Below are positions 43,801-52,728 of a stretch of DNA of 64,000 nucleotides, one piece after another. The stretch covers positions 434,001 to 498,000 of the forward strand of contig CAVXBV010000007.1 in the NCBI GenBank assembly GCA_963760125.1, in the 5' to 3' direction. The position numbers were made by a program, and so were the translations under genes. The notes under the pieces were generated by a model, which worked only from the letters and a program-made list of their open reading frames with translations, was not told where the DNA came from and ran no database searches. The DNA is from RYN-111 sp963760125 (GTDB taxonomy: Bacteria > Actinomycetota > Actinomycetes > Mycobacteriales > SCTD01). Position 1 is the stretch's first letter; the number at the start of each line of letters is the position of its first letter.

Positions 43801-44047
43801 TGCGGTTGGTGCGGTAGATCAGCACCAGACCGACGGCGAGCAGGCCGTAGGTCATGCCGATGATCGTTCCGAGCAGCAGCACGGGCCCGGGGGTCTCCCA
43901 GGAGCCGCTGCTGGTGTGCGACGTCCTGATCTTCGGCAGCAGGACGAAGAAGAGCACGATGACCGAGGCCAGGCTGGCGCCGACCCTGGTGGCCTGCTTG
44001 CGGGTCACGGTGGGGCGCCGGTCGGCGGCGAGCAGGGTGCGCATCAC
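40893..44047 (-). pseudogene. LivH-LivM-LivG fusion with apparent -1 frameshift into a helix-hairpin-helix tail
   Basis: About 1,050 residues if the frameshift is corrected. Residues 1-340 form a LivH-like permease (GMTYGLLAVGLVLIYRTNRI), 360-690 a LivM-like permease (GLGGQLSLGQFALGAVGAY) and 715-975 a LivG-like ATPase, with Walker A GPNGAGKTTTFE near 744, a signature ELSTGTRRITEIA and Walker B LLLLDEPSSG. Then the frame runs on for 900 nt as nonsense. The overlapping frame, entered near the five-G run at 41092-41096, encodes DVPGLGASREAALLAHFGSV and VRGIGPGLATRIHASL, a UvrC-type HhH2 domain, and ends in TGA at 40893, coupled as ATGA to the next gene. So the real 3' end is in that frame. Marked as a pseudogene only because of the frameshift, which may be a sequencing error. 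Confidence 0.7.
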
Positions 44048-46260
44048 TGGTCCGCCTTGCTGGCGCCCTCGAGGAACACCGCGCGCAGCAGGTCCTCGCG
44101 GCCCAGGAGCTCCTGAGCGGGTCCGTCGAAGCGCATCTCGCCCTTCTCCATGAAGTAGGCGTGGTCCACCAGCGACAGGGCGATGTTCACGCTCTGCTCG
44201 ACCAGGACCACGGCGGTGCCGGTGGCGTTGATCCGCCGGACCATGTCCAGCAGCTGGCCGACGATGATCGGGGCCAGGCCCAGCGACAGCTCGTCGATGA
44301 GCAGCAGCTTGGGCTTGAGGATCAGCGCTTTGGACAGGCCGACCATCTGTTGCTCACCTCCTGACAGGTTCGCGGCCAGGGAGTTGCGTCGTTCGTAGAG
44401 GCGGGGGAAGGCCTCGAAGCACTCCTCGATGGAGGCGTCGATGCGCTTCTTGTCCCGTCCCAGGATGAAGCCGAACGCCCGGAGGTTCTCCACCACGTCG
44501 CAAGAGCCGAAGACCGCGCGGCCACCGGGGACCTGCGTGATCCCGAGCGGCACCCGTCGCTCGGCGTCGAGGTAGCTGATGTCTTGCCCGCGGTAGCGGA
44601 CGCTGCCCTTGCTGGGCAGGCCGATCCCGCTGATGACCTTCAGCAGGGTGGACTTGCCGGCGCCGTTGGTGCCGAGCAGCGCGACCATCTCGCCCTCGTC
44701 GACGGTGAAGTTCACGTCGAACAGCACCTGCAGCTGGCCGTAGGAGAAGTCGATGTTCTTGCAGGTCAGCATCGGGACGCGCCCGCCGCTTGCGGTGAGG
44801 ACGCGCAGGTCCTCGGACTCGAGGACCTCGTCGATCATCCGGTCGAGGTCCTGGCCGATCATCGGGGCGGCACTGCGGATGATGAGGCCGGCGAACACCC
44901 CCGGGACGATGAGCGAGACGATGGAGCCCGAGATCCCGAAGCGCTTGTCGATCCCCGCGAGGAGCAGGACGCCCAGGATCGAGCCGGCCGCCAGGAACAT
45001 CCCGACCACTGCGGCGGCGTGCGGGCGGAACCGCGCGTCCATGATGGACAGCAGGGATGCGGTGAGGCCGGGCGTGAGGACCGCGATGAGGCTCTGCCCG
45101 ACGGCGAACATCAGGCACATGAGCCAGAAGAACGGGGCGAGGGCGCCACTGGCGATGAAGGTGACGGCCAAAGCGAGGGCGATGCCGGAGAAGGACAGCA
45201 CCTTGGCGGGGTCCTCGCGGAACACCTTCTCGGCGCGGGTGCCGAACACCACGAGGGCGACGACGCTGACCGCGGAGATGCCGGCGAAGAAGTAGCCACG
45301 TTCGGCGGGTCCGAGGTTCCACCGGTCGTCGAGGAAGGTCGACAGGAACGTGCCGAAGGGGATGATGAGGATGCCGAGCACCAGGTAGCCGACGCACAGC
45401 CGCTTGACCGTCGGGATGAGCAGGACGCGGCGCAGGATCTCGAAGAATCCGAGCTCGACGTCCTCCTTGGCCAGCTCGTCGACCTCGACGTGCTCGCCGC
45501 TGACCTTCTCGTGCTCGGCCGCCCGCAGGGCCTCGGTGTCGAACTTGCCAGGGCCGGGGTCCTTGAGGCCGATGGACACGAGGGCGCTGGCGGTGGAGAT
45601 CAGGCCCAGGCCGATGAAGATGCCGCGCCAGGTGAGGTCGAGCGGACCGGCGAGGAAGGACACGACCAGCGGGGCCAGGATCAGCCCGACCGTGTTGAGC
45701 GCGGAATAGCCCGACAGCACCCGGACGCGGGCCCGCGGCGGGTAGGAGTCGACCAGCAGCGGGGCGTGCAGCGCCGCCACGGAGCCGGTGGACAGGCCGT
45801 CGGCGACGAGCACCACGATCAGGGCCAGCAGGCTGGTCACGAACCCGGTGTAGAGGGTGATGAGCGACCAGGCGATGCCGGTGACGATGCACAGCATCGC
45901 CCGTCGCCCGCGGCTCTGTGACAGCGCCGCCATCGGCAGCGGCGCCAGGATCGTGGCAAGGAAGGCCAGGGTGCGGGCGCCGGCAATGGCCCCGAGCGAC
46001 AACCCCAGAGAGCGGCTGATCTCGGGCGTGAGGACCGTGAACGCCGTGGCCTGGAAGTTGTCGACGATCGCGAGCAGGCCCAGCGCCACGAGGGGATAGC
46101 TCGTCACGCCGTACTCGCGCAGGATGGGGCGCAGCGGCTCGGTCTCCGTGGGGCCGTCCGCCCCGGTGACCCCGAGCGTCGCGCGAGCCGCTGTCCGGCG
46201 CTCGGCGCGCGTCTCGACGTCGGCGTCCAGAGCGGCCTGCGGGTCCAGCACCGAGGTCAC
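44044..46260 (-). CDS. MFS transporter-LivF ATPase fusion protein
   Basis: A 738-residue fusion. Residues 45-470 form a twelve-helix major facilitator unit (LGLLAIVDNFQATAFTVLTP, then a conserved-looking loop ALSQSRGRRAMLC). Residues 490-735 are a LivF-type ATPase: Walker A LLGTNGAGKSTLLKV near 530, signature NLSGGEQQMVGLSKAL near 633, Walker B LLLIDELSLGLAP near 653 and the switch His region near VLVEQSVNIAL. The LivG half lies in the following gene, so the two ATPase halves can pair. MFS and ABC parts in one chain are unusual. GTG 46260 overlaps the lipoprotein stop by 4 nt. Confidence 0.88.
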   Translation of the reverse strand: MTSVLDPQAALDADVETRAERRTAARATLGVTGADGPTETEPLRPILREYGVTSYPLVALGLLAIVDNFQATAFTVLTPEISRSLGLSLGAIAGARTLAFLATILAPLPMAALSQSRGRRAMLCIVTGIAWSLITLYTGFVTSLLALIVVLVADGLSTGSVAALHAPLLVDSYPPRARVRVLSGYSALNTVGLILAPLVVSFLAGPLDLTWRGIFIGLGLISTASALVSIGLKDPGPGKFDTEALRAAEHEKVSGEHVEVDELAKEDVELGFFEILRRVLLIPTVKRLCVGYLVLGILIIPFGTFLSTFLDDRWNLGPAERGYFFAGISAVSVVALVVFGTRAEKVFREDPAKVLSFSGIALALAVTFIASGALAPFFWLMCLMFAVGQSLIAVLTPGLTASLLSIMDARFRPHAAAVVGMFLAAGSILGVLLLAGIDKRFGISGSIVSLIVPGVFAGLIIRSAAPMIGQDLDRMIDEVLESEDLRVLTASGGRVPMLTCKNIDFSYGQLQVLFDVNFTVDEGEMVALLGTNGAGKSTLLKVISGIGLPSKGSVRYRGQDISYLDAERRVPLGITQVPGGRAVFGSCDVVENLRAFGFILGRDKKRIDASIEECFEAFPRLYERRNSLAANLSGGEQQMVGLSKALILKPKLLLIDELSLGLAPIIVGQLLDMVRRINATGTAVVLVEQSVNIALSLVDHAYFMEKGEMRFDGPAQELLGREDLLRAVFLEGASKADQ

Positions 46261-46775
46261 AGGGATCTCCGGTTGCTGGTGAAGGAGCGGTACCAGGCGG
46301 ACTCACCGATGCGGTGGCCGGTGCCGTCGAGCAGGACGACGTTCACGTAGTGCTTCTCCTTGCCCTTGCCGTCCCCGACGCGCGGGAGGACATCGATCGT
46401 CAGGGTCGGGTCGGTGGTGAGGAAGACCCCGCGAGAGGCGAGGTACTCCTCGTCCGGGCAGCGAGGGTCACGCTGGCAACCACTGTCGTTGCGAGCCAGC
46501 CAGCGCAGGTCCTTGCCCACCGGCAGGGGAGCGCGGTCCACGAAGACGGCGAACGTGCCCCTCGCCTTGTCCGTGCTCCCGTCCAGCCCGGTCGCTTCGA
46601 AGCCGGTCATCGTCCAGGAGACCGTGACGGGCGCAGTGACCTTCGCGTCGTCCTCCGGCGTCACGAACGACAGGCGGTCGTCGTTGCGGAACTGCAGCTG
46701 GCCGGCGCCGCAGCCGCTCAGCGCGACGAGGGCAGCCAGCGCGGCCAGCGCGTGGGAGGAGCGGGGGCGACGCAC
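46257..46775 (-). CDS. lipoprotein with Ig-like domain, first gene of the transporter operon
   Basis: A 172-residue lipoprotein. The signal peptide (ALAALAALVALSGC) gives the lipid-modified Cys. The mature domain reads FVTPEDDAKVTAPVTVSWTM, an Ig-like sandwich pattern, with a Cys pair in SGCQRDPRCP. It may act as an accessory extracytoplasmic subunit. GTG 46775 was chosen because AAGGAG lies eight bases upstream; an ATG at 46823 would add sixteen residues. The stop overlaps the next start by 4 nt. Confidence 0.75.
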   Translation of the reverse strand: MRRPRSSHALAALAALVALSGCGAGQLQFRNDDRLSFVTPEDDAKVTAPVTVSWTMTGFEATGLDGSTDKARGTFAVFVDRAPLPVGKDLRWLARNDSGCQRDPRCPDEEYLASRGVFLTTDPTLTIDVLPRVGDGKGKEKHYVNVVLLDGTGHRIGESAWYRSFTSNRRSL

Positions 46776-46832
46776 GCGGAGATCTCCTTCGACGGGCTGG
46801 GAAGTGCGGGGAGTGCGCTTCATCGTGCCCCG

Positions 46833-46846
46833 GTGACGGGGGTCAC
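46833..46846. promoter_or_regulatory. palindrome GTGAC-N4-GTCAC before the transporter operon
   Basis: A perfect 5-bp palindrome around GGGG, 58 nt upstream of GTG 46775. It could be an operator for the operon; no regulator gene adjoins. Confidence 0.35.
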
Positions 46847-46903
46847 GTCGTCGTCCGGTCGCACAACGGCTGGGCGCAGTGCTGGTGACGAGGGACAAGC
46901 GGG

Positions 46904-48271
46904 CTACCTTCCCCGGTGCTTGTGGGCCGAGCGCTGCGGGACGAGGACCCGAGGGCTGAGGACGCTGTCGGGGTCCAGTGCCTGTCGGAGCGCGTGCATG
47001 GCCGCCAGGTCGCCGGGGCTGCGGGTCTGCGTGAGCCAGCGGTTCTTGGCCACGCCGATGCCGTGCTCGGCGCTCGCGTGACCGCCGTGCTCCAGAGCGA
47101 GCCCCACCACCGCGTCGAGCAGGGCGAGGTCGTCAGCGGCCGCGCGGACGAGGTTGACGTGCACGTTGCCGTCCACGAGGTGCCCGAAGGTCAGCGCCGA
47201 GGCCCCGGGCCGTAGCGCGCGAACGAGGGCGTCCAGGGAGTCCAGGAACGTCGCCAGCGAACGAACAGGGAGCCACAGGTCGAGCTTGTGCACCGGGCCG
47301 GTGCGGCGGGCTGCCTCCGCGATGCCGTGCCGCAGGCTCCACAGCTGGGCCTTCTCGGCACGGCTGGTCGCGATCGCCACGTCCCAAGCGGCCAGCGCGT
47401 CGGCTGCGTGGGTCACGTCGTCGAGCTCGATCAGCAGGACGTGACCAGGTAGGGGGAAGGGCCGCCGCACCCCGGGCAGCGCGAGCACCGCGTCCAGCGC
47501 CGCGGCGCCGACGAGCTCCACGGCCTGGACCCCCGGGAGGTCGCGAGCGACCAGGCACGCGGCGCTCACCTCCGGCCAGGAGGGGAGGTGCACCGCGATC
47601 AGGTGCGCGTCGCAAGGTCGAGGAACGAGCCGCAGCGTGGCGGCGGTGATCACCCCGAGGGTCCCCTCACTGCCGCACAGGAGCGCACCGAAGCTGTAGC
47701 CGTTGTTGTCCTTGCGCCCACCCCGCAGCCGGGACACGATCTCGCCCGTCCCCAGGATGGCCTCGACGCCGAGAAGCAGCTCACGGACGTGGCCGTGCCG
47801 CAGCACCCGGGTCCCGCCGGCGTTGGTCGCGACCACGCCCCCGACGGTGGCGGACTGCCACGAACCGAGGTCGAGGGGGAGCCACAGGCCCTGTCGTGCG
47901 GCAGCCTCCTGCACCGCCGCGATCGTCACGCCGGCGCCTGCCGTGACCGTGCGCTCGACCGGGTCGACGTCCAGGGGAGACGTCAGGGAAGACAGGTCGA
48001 GCACGACCTCCCCGGCAACGGCGACCGAACCGCCTACCAGTCCGGTCCCACCGCCCCGCGGCACGAGGGCCGTGTGGTGCCGGCGCGCGAGGGCAACCAC
48101 GTCGGCGATCTCGCGCGTCGTCCGAGGGCGTACGGCGAGGGCGGCTGAGCCGGTGTAGAGACCGGTGGGGTCATCGAGCAGGCCGGCAGGGACGTCCTCA
48201 AGGACCTGCTCCGGCGCCAGCATCGCCCGGAGGGCCAGGAGCATCGGCGTGGCAATCGCCGTCGTGGTCAC
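46904..48271 (-). CDS. FAD-linked oxidase, D-lactate/glycolate/2-hydroxyacid dehydrogenase type
   Basis: A 455-residue flavoprotein. The PCMH FAD-binding domain begins AVRPRTTREIADVVALARRH and has VPRGGGTGLVGGSVAVAGEV, DLGSWQSATVGGVVATNAGG and GYSFGALLCGSEGTLGVIT. The C-terminal domain ends EHGGHASAEHGIGVAKNRWL, with the His cluster expected for 2-hydroxyacid oxidation (GlcD/DLD type). It probably oxidises a D-2-hydroxy acid; a D-amino acid product could enter by that route but this is only a guess. GTG 48271 chosen; internal starts are possible. Confidence 0.86.
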   Translation of the reverse strand: MTTTAIATPMLLALRAMLAPEQVLEDVPAGLLDDPTGLYTGSAALAVRPRTTREIADVVALARRHHTALVPRGGGTGLVGGSVAVAGEVVLDLSSLTSPLDVDPVERTVTAGAGVTIAAVQEAAARQGLWLPLDLGSWQSATVGGVVATNAGGTRVLRHGHVRELLLGVEAILGTGEIVSRLRGGRKDNNGYSFGALLCGSEGTLGVITAATLRLVPRPCDAHLIAVHLPSWPEVSAACLVARDLPGVQAVELVGAAALDAVLALPGVRRPFPLPGHVLLIELDDVTHAADALAAWDVAIATSRAEKAQLWSLRHGIAEAARRTGPVHKLDLWLPVRSLATFLDSLDALVRALRPGASALTFGHLVDGNVHVNLVRAAADDLALLDAVVGLALEHGGHASAEHGIGVAKNRWLTQTRSPGDLAAMHALRQALDPDSVLSPRVLVPQRSAHKHRGR

Positions 48272-48389
48272 ACAGGGCAGTCTCGAGCACCGACCGGCCC
48301 CGTCGCGTCGTCGTGCACCCACACGAGATCGCGGATGCGTGGTGCTTGGGGACGAGGCGATCGGCCGCCCCGGCAGCGAGACTGTCGGG

Positions 48390-49757
48390 ATGACAGAGCT
48401 CGAGCAGGATGCGGACCTGGCCGCCTTCGTGGCCGAGAAGGCCGAAGAGCACCGGGTTCCTGGTCTGGCGGTCGGTGTGCTGCACGGGGACCGGACCTAC
48501 GCCGTCACCCATGGGGTGACGAGCACCGCCGATCCGCTCGCCGTCGACGTGGACACGCTGTTCATGATCGGCTCGACGAGCAAAACGCTGACGGCGACGG
48601 CGCTCATGGTGCTCGTCGACCAGGGGCGGCTGACGCTCCAGGATCGCGTTGTGGACCACCTGCCCGACTTCCGCGTCGCCGACAGGGACGCGACGCAGAC
48701 CGTCACGGTCGGTCAGCTGCTCAACCACACCGCCGGCTGGCAGGGCGATGCTCTGCCGGCGACCGGGTACGGCGACGACGCCCTGGCGCGTGCGCTGGCG
48801 GTCGTCGCTGCAGGGCCGCAGGAGTTCCCGCCGGGCCAGCACACGTCGTACAACAACGGTGCGCTGCTCGTCGCAGGACGCGTCCTGGAGGTGCTCACCG
48901 GTTCGACGTACGAGCAAGCGGTGACTGACCTGGTCCTCACGCCGCTGGCGATGACGAGCACCTTCTTCCTGCCGTGGGAGGCGGCTCACCGGCGGGCGGC
49001 CGTCGGCCACGTGCTGCACCCCGACCGCGCGGAACCTCACCCCGGGTGGCCCATGAAGCGCGGGATGGCCCCCGCCGGCGGGGCCGCGAGCTCACTGTGC
49101 GATCAGCTCCGCTATGCCGCCTACCACCTCGACGGGACGACGGGCGGGTCCGCCCCGCTGCGCGAGGAGACCCGTCTGCTGATGCAGCAGCAGACGGCGG
49201 ACATGCGCAGTGCCAAGAGCGGCGTCGGGCTGAGCTGGCTGCTGGGGGAGCACCAAGGGGTTCGGCTGGTCTCCCACGGCGGCAACGTCTCCAACCTGCA
49301 GACCTCGTCGTTCGACCTCGCCCCGGACCGCCGGCTGGCGGTGGTGGTGATGGGCAACAGCAGGGGCGGCGCGGCCGTCGGCGCCGACCTTCTCCCCTGG
49401 GCGCTGCAGCACTACCTCGGGACCCCGGTCCCCAGCCCGCTCCCCCTGCTGCCTCTGACCCCGGAGCTGATCGTCGAGTACGTCGGTTCCTACGACGTGG
49501 GGCCGTGGATGCTGGACGTGACCAGCGCGGACGGCCGGCTCTTCGCCCAGATGGTGCTGCCGGCCGACACCTCGGCAGAGCTCCGCACCCTGTTCGACAA
49601 GCCCCCTACTGAGCTGGTCCTGGTAGGACCAGACCAGCTCGCCCCCGCCACCAACCCGGTCGAACCGACCGCCGACTTCGTCCGTGACGCTGCAGGTGCG
49701 GTGACCTGGTTCCGCAGCGGCCTGCGCATGGCCCGACGCAAGGAGCCCCACACATGA
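48390..49757 (+). CDS. class C beta-lactamase-fold serine hydrolase (paralogue 3)
   Basis: A 455-residue hydrolase. S62 of IGSTSKT gives SxxK with K65, HTSYNNGALLVAG the YxN motif and LVSHGGNVSNL the HxG motif. It has no signal peptide. It is closest in outline to paralogue 1 (28519-29856). Its stop overlaps the class-A-like gene by 4 nt (ATGA). ATG 48390. Confidence 0.9.
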   Translation: MTELEQDADLAAFVAEKAEEHRVPGLAVGVLHGDRTYAVTHGVTSTADPLAVDVDTLFMIGSTSKTLTATALMVLVDQGRLTLQDRVVDHLPDFRVADRDATQTVTVGQLLNHTAGWQGDALPATGYGDDALARALAVVAAGPQEFPPGQHTSYNNGALLVAGRVLEVLTGSTYEQAVTDLVLTPLAMTSTFFLPWEAAHRRAAVGHVLHPDRAEPHPGWPMKRGMAPAGGAASSLCDQLRYAAYHLDGTTGGSAPLREETRLLMQQQTADMRSAKSGVGLSWLLGEHQGVRLVSHGGNVSNLQTSSFDLAPDRRLAVVVMGNSRGGAAVGADLLPWALQHYLGTPVPSPLPLLPLTPELIVEYVGSYDVGPWMLDVTSADGRLFAQMVLPADTSAELRTLFDKPPTELVLVGPDQLAPATNPVEPTADFVRDAAGAVTWFRSGLRMARRKEPHT

Positions 49758-50635
49758 CCGACTTTGCCAACACCTTCGCCGAGGCGGGCGTCGACGGCTT
49801 CCTGCACGCCATCGATCTCAGCAACGGCAACGCGCTCGGACACCAGGAAGCGGGCTTCGTCATCCCTGCCTCGGTGTTCAAGCTTCCCGTCCTGCTCGAG
49901 CTGTTCCGGCAGCACGCCGTCGGCGAGCTCGATGCCGCGGCCCCCGTCCAGGTGCCGGTGAGCGATCGCGCCCCCGGACCGAACGGGTTGTCGGTCATGG
50001 TCGACCCCGTGACGATGTCGCTGCGCGACTTGGCCTGGCTCATGATGGGCATCAGCGACAACGCCGCCACGGACGTCGTCTGCGCCCACGTGGGGTTGAA
50101 GCACGTCAACGCGACCCTCGCGGACCTGGGCCTGGCAGACACCGTCATCGCCGAGGACTGCCGCGACCTGTTCGCGGTCATGCTGAGCGACCTGGGGCTG
50201 CAGTCCTTCGACGAGCTCACCGGGCAGCTCACCTGGGAGCAGCACGCGAAGCTCACCTCGCTCGATCCCTCGCGCGCGGCGACCCGCACCACTCCTCGCG
50301 ACATCACCCGGCTTCTCCAGCTGATCTGGGCAGACGAGGCGGCGCCGGCGGAGGCGTGCTCCGAAGCACGGCGCATCCTGTCGACGCAGGTCTGGCCCCA
50401 CCGTCTGGCAAGCGGTTTTGCCGACCTCGATGAGGTCACCACCGCGGCCAAGACCGGCACGTTGCCGGGTCTGCGCAACGAGGCCGGCGTCGTGACCTAC
50501 CCGGACGGCGGTCGCTACGCCGTGGCGTGCTTCGTCCGCGCTGACACCCTCACCGCGAAGAACGCCCGCGCCGATGCGGTGATCGGCCTCGCTGCACGCC
50601 TGGCCGTGGACGCGTTGCGAGCGCAGTCCTCGTGA
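49754..50635 (+). CDS. class A beta-lactamase-fold protein, cytoplasmic
   Basis: A 293-residue protein with class A motifs: S40-VFK (SxxK, in PASVFKLP), SDN at 101-103 (GISDNAATD), and AKTGTLPG for KTG. It lacks a signal peptide, and the omega-loop glutamate is not obvious, so it is unlikely to be a secreted resistance enzyme. Flanked by a class C hydrolase and an amidase with 4-nt overlaps at each side, it is more likely part of an amide or ester hydrolysis pathway. Confidence 0.8.
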   Translation: MTDFANTFAEAGVDGFLHAIDLSNGNALGHQEAGFVIPASVFKLPVLLELFRQHAVGELDAAAPVQVPVSDRAPGPNGLSVMVDPVTMSLRDLAWLMMGISDNAATDVVCAHVGLKHVNATLADLGLADTVIAEDCRDLFAVMLSDLGLQSFDELTGQLTWEQHAKLTSLDPSRAATRTTPRDITRLLQLIWADEAAPAEACSEARRILSTQVWPHRLASGFADLDEVTTAAKTGTLPGLRNEAGVVTYPDGGRYAVACFVRADTLTAKNARADAVIGLAARLAVDALRAQSS

Positions 50636-52029
50636 CGGTTCTGCACGACCTGACGGTCCGCGAGCAGCGGGACGCTCTGCGCAAGGGCGCGGTGAGTTCC
50701 GTCGAGCTCACCGCGCACTACCTCGACCGGGCGGAGCGTCTGGGTCCCGACCTCGGAGCCTTCGTCGAGGTCACCCGCGAGCTCGCCGAGACCGAAGCCC
50801 TCGCCGCGGACGTCAGGCTGCGCGACGGTGACGATGCCCCGCTGCTCGGCGTCCCGACCGCGTTCAAGGACCTGCATCCGGTGGCCGGGGTGCGCATCCG
50901 ACTGGGCTGCAAGGGCATCTCCACGGTCCCGACGGCCGACGGCCCCGTCGTGGGCCGACTGCGCCAAGCCGGTGTCGTCACCCTCGGTACGACGCACGCT
51001 CCGGAGCTCGGCCCGACCTGCTTCACCGAGAGCGACGTCGTGGACCGGCCCGCCGTCACCCCCTACGACGTCACGCGCTACGCCAGCGGGTCCAGCGGCG
51101 GGGGCGCGGCGGCCGTGGCGGCCGGTCTGGTCCCCTTCGCCCACGCAAGCGACGGCGCCGGCTCGATCCGGACGCCCGCCGCCGTCTGCGCACTGGTCGG
51201 CTTCAAGGCCAGCCGGGGCCTGCTGCCGCTGGGGCCGGGCGCGTCGTTCCTGTCGATGGCTGCCGAGGGTGTGGTCTCCCGGACGGTCGAGGACACCATG
51301 CTTGCCCTTGCGGTCACCGCTGGCTTCCACGGTCTGTACGGGCTCGGCGTCGGTCTCGGGAGCCCGCCGGCTCGGCGCCCGTTGCGCGTCCTCCGGTTCA
51401 CCGACTCCGGTTTCGACGATCCACACCCCGAGGTCGTGCGCGCCGTCGAAGACGCAGCCGGGCTGCTGTCCGCGCTCGGCCACCAGGTCATCGACGGGGG
51501 CCACCCGAGCCCGTGGACCGCCGCCAGCGAGCAGGCGATGCTCGTCGTGCACACGGCCTCCATCGCTGCCGGCGCGCGGGCGCTGATGGCGCTCGGCTGC
51601 CCGGAGGACGAGCTCGCGCCGTACACCCGGTGGGGGATGGAGTTCGCCGAGCAGTTCGGGGTCCCGGAGTTCCTCAACGCCCAGGCCATCCTCGCCACCG
51701 CGGCGGGGGCGGCCCTCGAGGCCTTCGCGTCGTACGACGTCGTCCTGTCCCCGACGTCCGCAGGTCCGCCCGTGCTGGTCGGTGGGTTCGGGGTGGGGGA
51801 GGAGTGCGCTCGACGGATGCTCCGCTGGTCGGCGTACACCCCCTTGGCCAACCAGTCGGGGCTGCCCGCGGTTTCTCTGCCCCTGCACGTCACGCCTGAG
51901 GGGTTGCCGATCGGCGTCCAGCTGACGGGCGCGCGGGTCGGCGACGACGCTCTGCTGCTGGCCCTCTGCACGGAGGTCGAGGAGGCGTCCCCCTTCGGCG
52001 ACCGCCATCCGCCGCAGTGGTCCGCCTGA
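50632..52029 (+). CDS. amidase signature family protein
   Basis: A 465-residue amidase. The Ser-cisSer-Lys triad is K79 (TAFKDLHPV), S154 and S178: the Gly/Ser-rich motif lies in YASGSSGGGAAAVAAGL and the nucleophile in DGAGSIRTPA. The numbers equal those of GatA, but the family spans many amidases. It probably hydrolyses a small amide in the cytoplasm. GTG 50632 overlaps the preceding gene by 4 nt; it ends the three-gene hydrolase operon 48390-52029. Confidence 0.9.
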   Translation: MTVLHDLTVREQRDALRKGAVSSVELTAHYLDRAERLGPDLGAFVEVTRELAETEALAADVRLRDGDDAPLLGVPTAFKDLHPVAGVRIRLGCKGISTVPTADGPVVGRLRQAGVVTLGTTHAPELGPTCFTESDVVDRPAVTPYDVTRYASGSSGGGAAAVAAGLVPFAHASDGAGSIRTPAAVCALVGFKASRGLLPLGPGASFLSMAAEGVVSRTVEDTMLALAVTAGFHGLYGLGVGLGSPPARRPLRVLRFTDSGFDDPHPEVVRAVEDAAGLLSALGHQVIDGGHPSPWTAASEQAMLVVHTASIAAGARALMALGCPEDELAPYTRWGMEFAEQFGVPEFLNAQAILATAAGAALEAFASYDVVLSPTSAGPPVLVGGFGVGEECARRMLRWSAYTPLANQSGLPAVSLPLHVTPEGLPIGVQLTGARVGDDALLLALCTEVEEASPFGDRHPPQWSA

Positions 52030-52066
52030 CCCATCTCGCGGCGTGGAGTTCGTCGTGAGCACCTAA

Positions 52067-52097
52067 TGACAGTTTGTCAGTGCTGACGTAGCGTCAG
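52067..52097. promoter_or_regulatory. tandem TGAC-N5-GTCA operators
   Basis: TGACAGTTTGTCA (52067-52079) and TGACGTAGCGTCA (52084-52096; CTGAC...GTCAG to 52097) are two palindromes with the same half-site and spacer, 17 bp apart. They lie in front of the tetR gene, so autoregulation is expected. Confidence 0.7.
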
Positions 52098-52119
52098 TGA
52101 CCTACTCAGGGGAGGCCAG

Positions 52120-52728
52120 ATGGCCACGCGACTCACGCGCAGCGAGCGGCAGGAGCAGACGCGCCTGCTCATCCTGGACGCGGCACTCGGTGTGTTCCGC
52201 CGGTCCGGCTTCGCCAAGGCCACCATGGACGAGATCGCTGAGCTCGCCGGCTGCACGCGCGGGACGGTCTACCTCCACTTCGGGACCAAGGAGGGACTGC
52301 TCGTCGCGGTGGTGGAGCACCACGCCCCCGACGCGATCGAGGCGTTCCGGGCACAGGTCACCGCGGCGCGAAGCAGCAAGGCGCTGATGCGCCTGCTGCT
52401 CGCCACCGAGCGCCTGACTCCGGACGGTCAGATCACCTCCGTGCTGAACCAGGCCGCCCTCCTCAGCAGTCTTCGAACGACGCAGGACGACGACCTGCTG
52501 GCTCGCTCGGCCGCTCTGCTGGACCAGGTCGAAGGGGAGTACGCGTTTCTGCTCGAGCGCCTGTGCGTTCTTCGTGGCGTCCAGTCGCCGCTCTCGGCCC
52601 GTCGGCTCGCCGTGCTCGCCCTGGCACTCCGCGACGGGCTGTTGCTGCGGGCCGCTCTGGTCCCAGGGACCCAGGTGGAGCGAGAGTTCACGCTGGCTGT
52701 CGACCTGCTGCTGGGAGACCGGGTATGA
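52120..52728 (+). CDS. TetR family transcriptional regulator
   Basis: A 202-residue repressor. The helix-turn-helix is at about 20-60: AALGVFRRSGFAKATMDEIA, then ELAGCTRGTVYLHFGTKEGL. The ligand domain follows. Its promoter has two matching palindromes. The stop overlaps the ATG of the solute-binding protein gene by 4 nt (ATGA), so the regulator, receptor and alpha/beta hydrolase form one operon. ATG 52120 has a GGGGAGG purine run upstream. Confidence 0.9.
   Translation: MATRLTRSERQEQTRLLILDAALGVFRRSGFAKATMDEIAELAGCTRGTVYLHFGTKEGLLVAVVEHHAPDAIEAFRAQVTAARSSKALMRLLLATERLTPDGQITSVLNQAALLSSLRTTQDDDLLARSAALLDQVEGEYAFLLERLCVLRGVQSPLSARRLAVLALALRDGLLLRAALVPGTQVEREFTLAVDLLLGDRV

Noticed and set aside
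40175..44047. A single 1290-residue frame from LivH to the last small membrane protein
   Set aside because: The part from about 41085 to 40500 is Arg/Pro-rich nonsense; other frames carry the HhH domain and the 40492-40896 gene with 4-nt overlaps. The openness is due to high GC.
41048..44116. Long open frame (about 1020 codons) on the plus strand opposite the transporter genes
   Set aside because: It mirrors the codon pattern of the real genes on the minus strand, is rich in Gln/Arg/Asp/Gly and has no recognisable domain.
49754..50635. Beta-lactam resistance gene
   Set aside because: It has class A motifs but no signal peptide and sits in a cytoplasmic hydrolase operon; no evidence for secretion or resistance.
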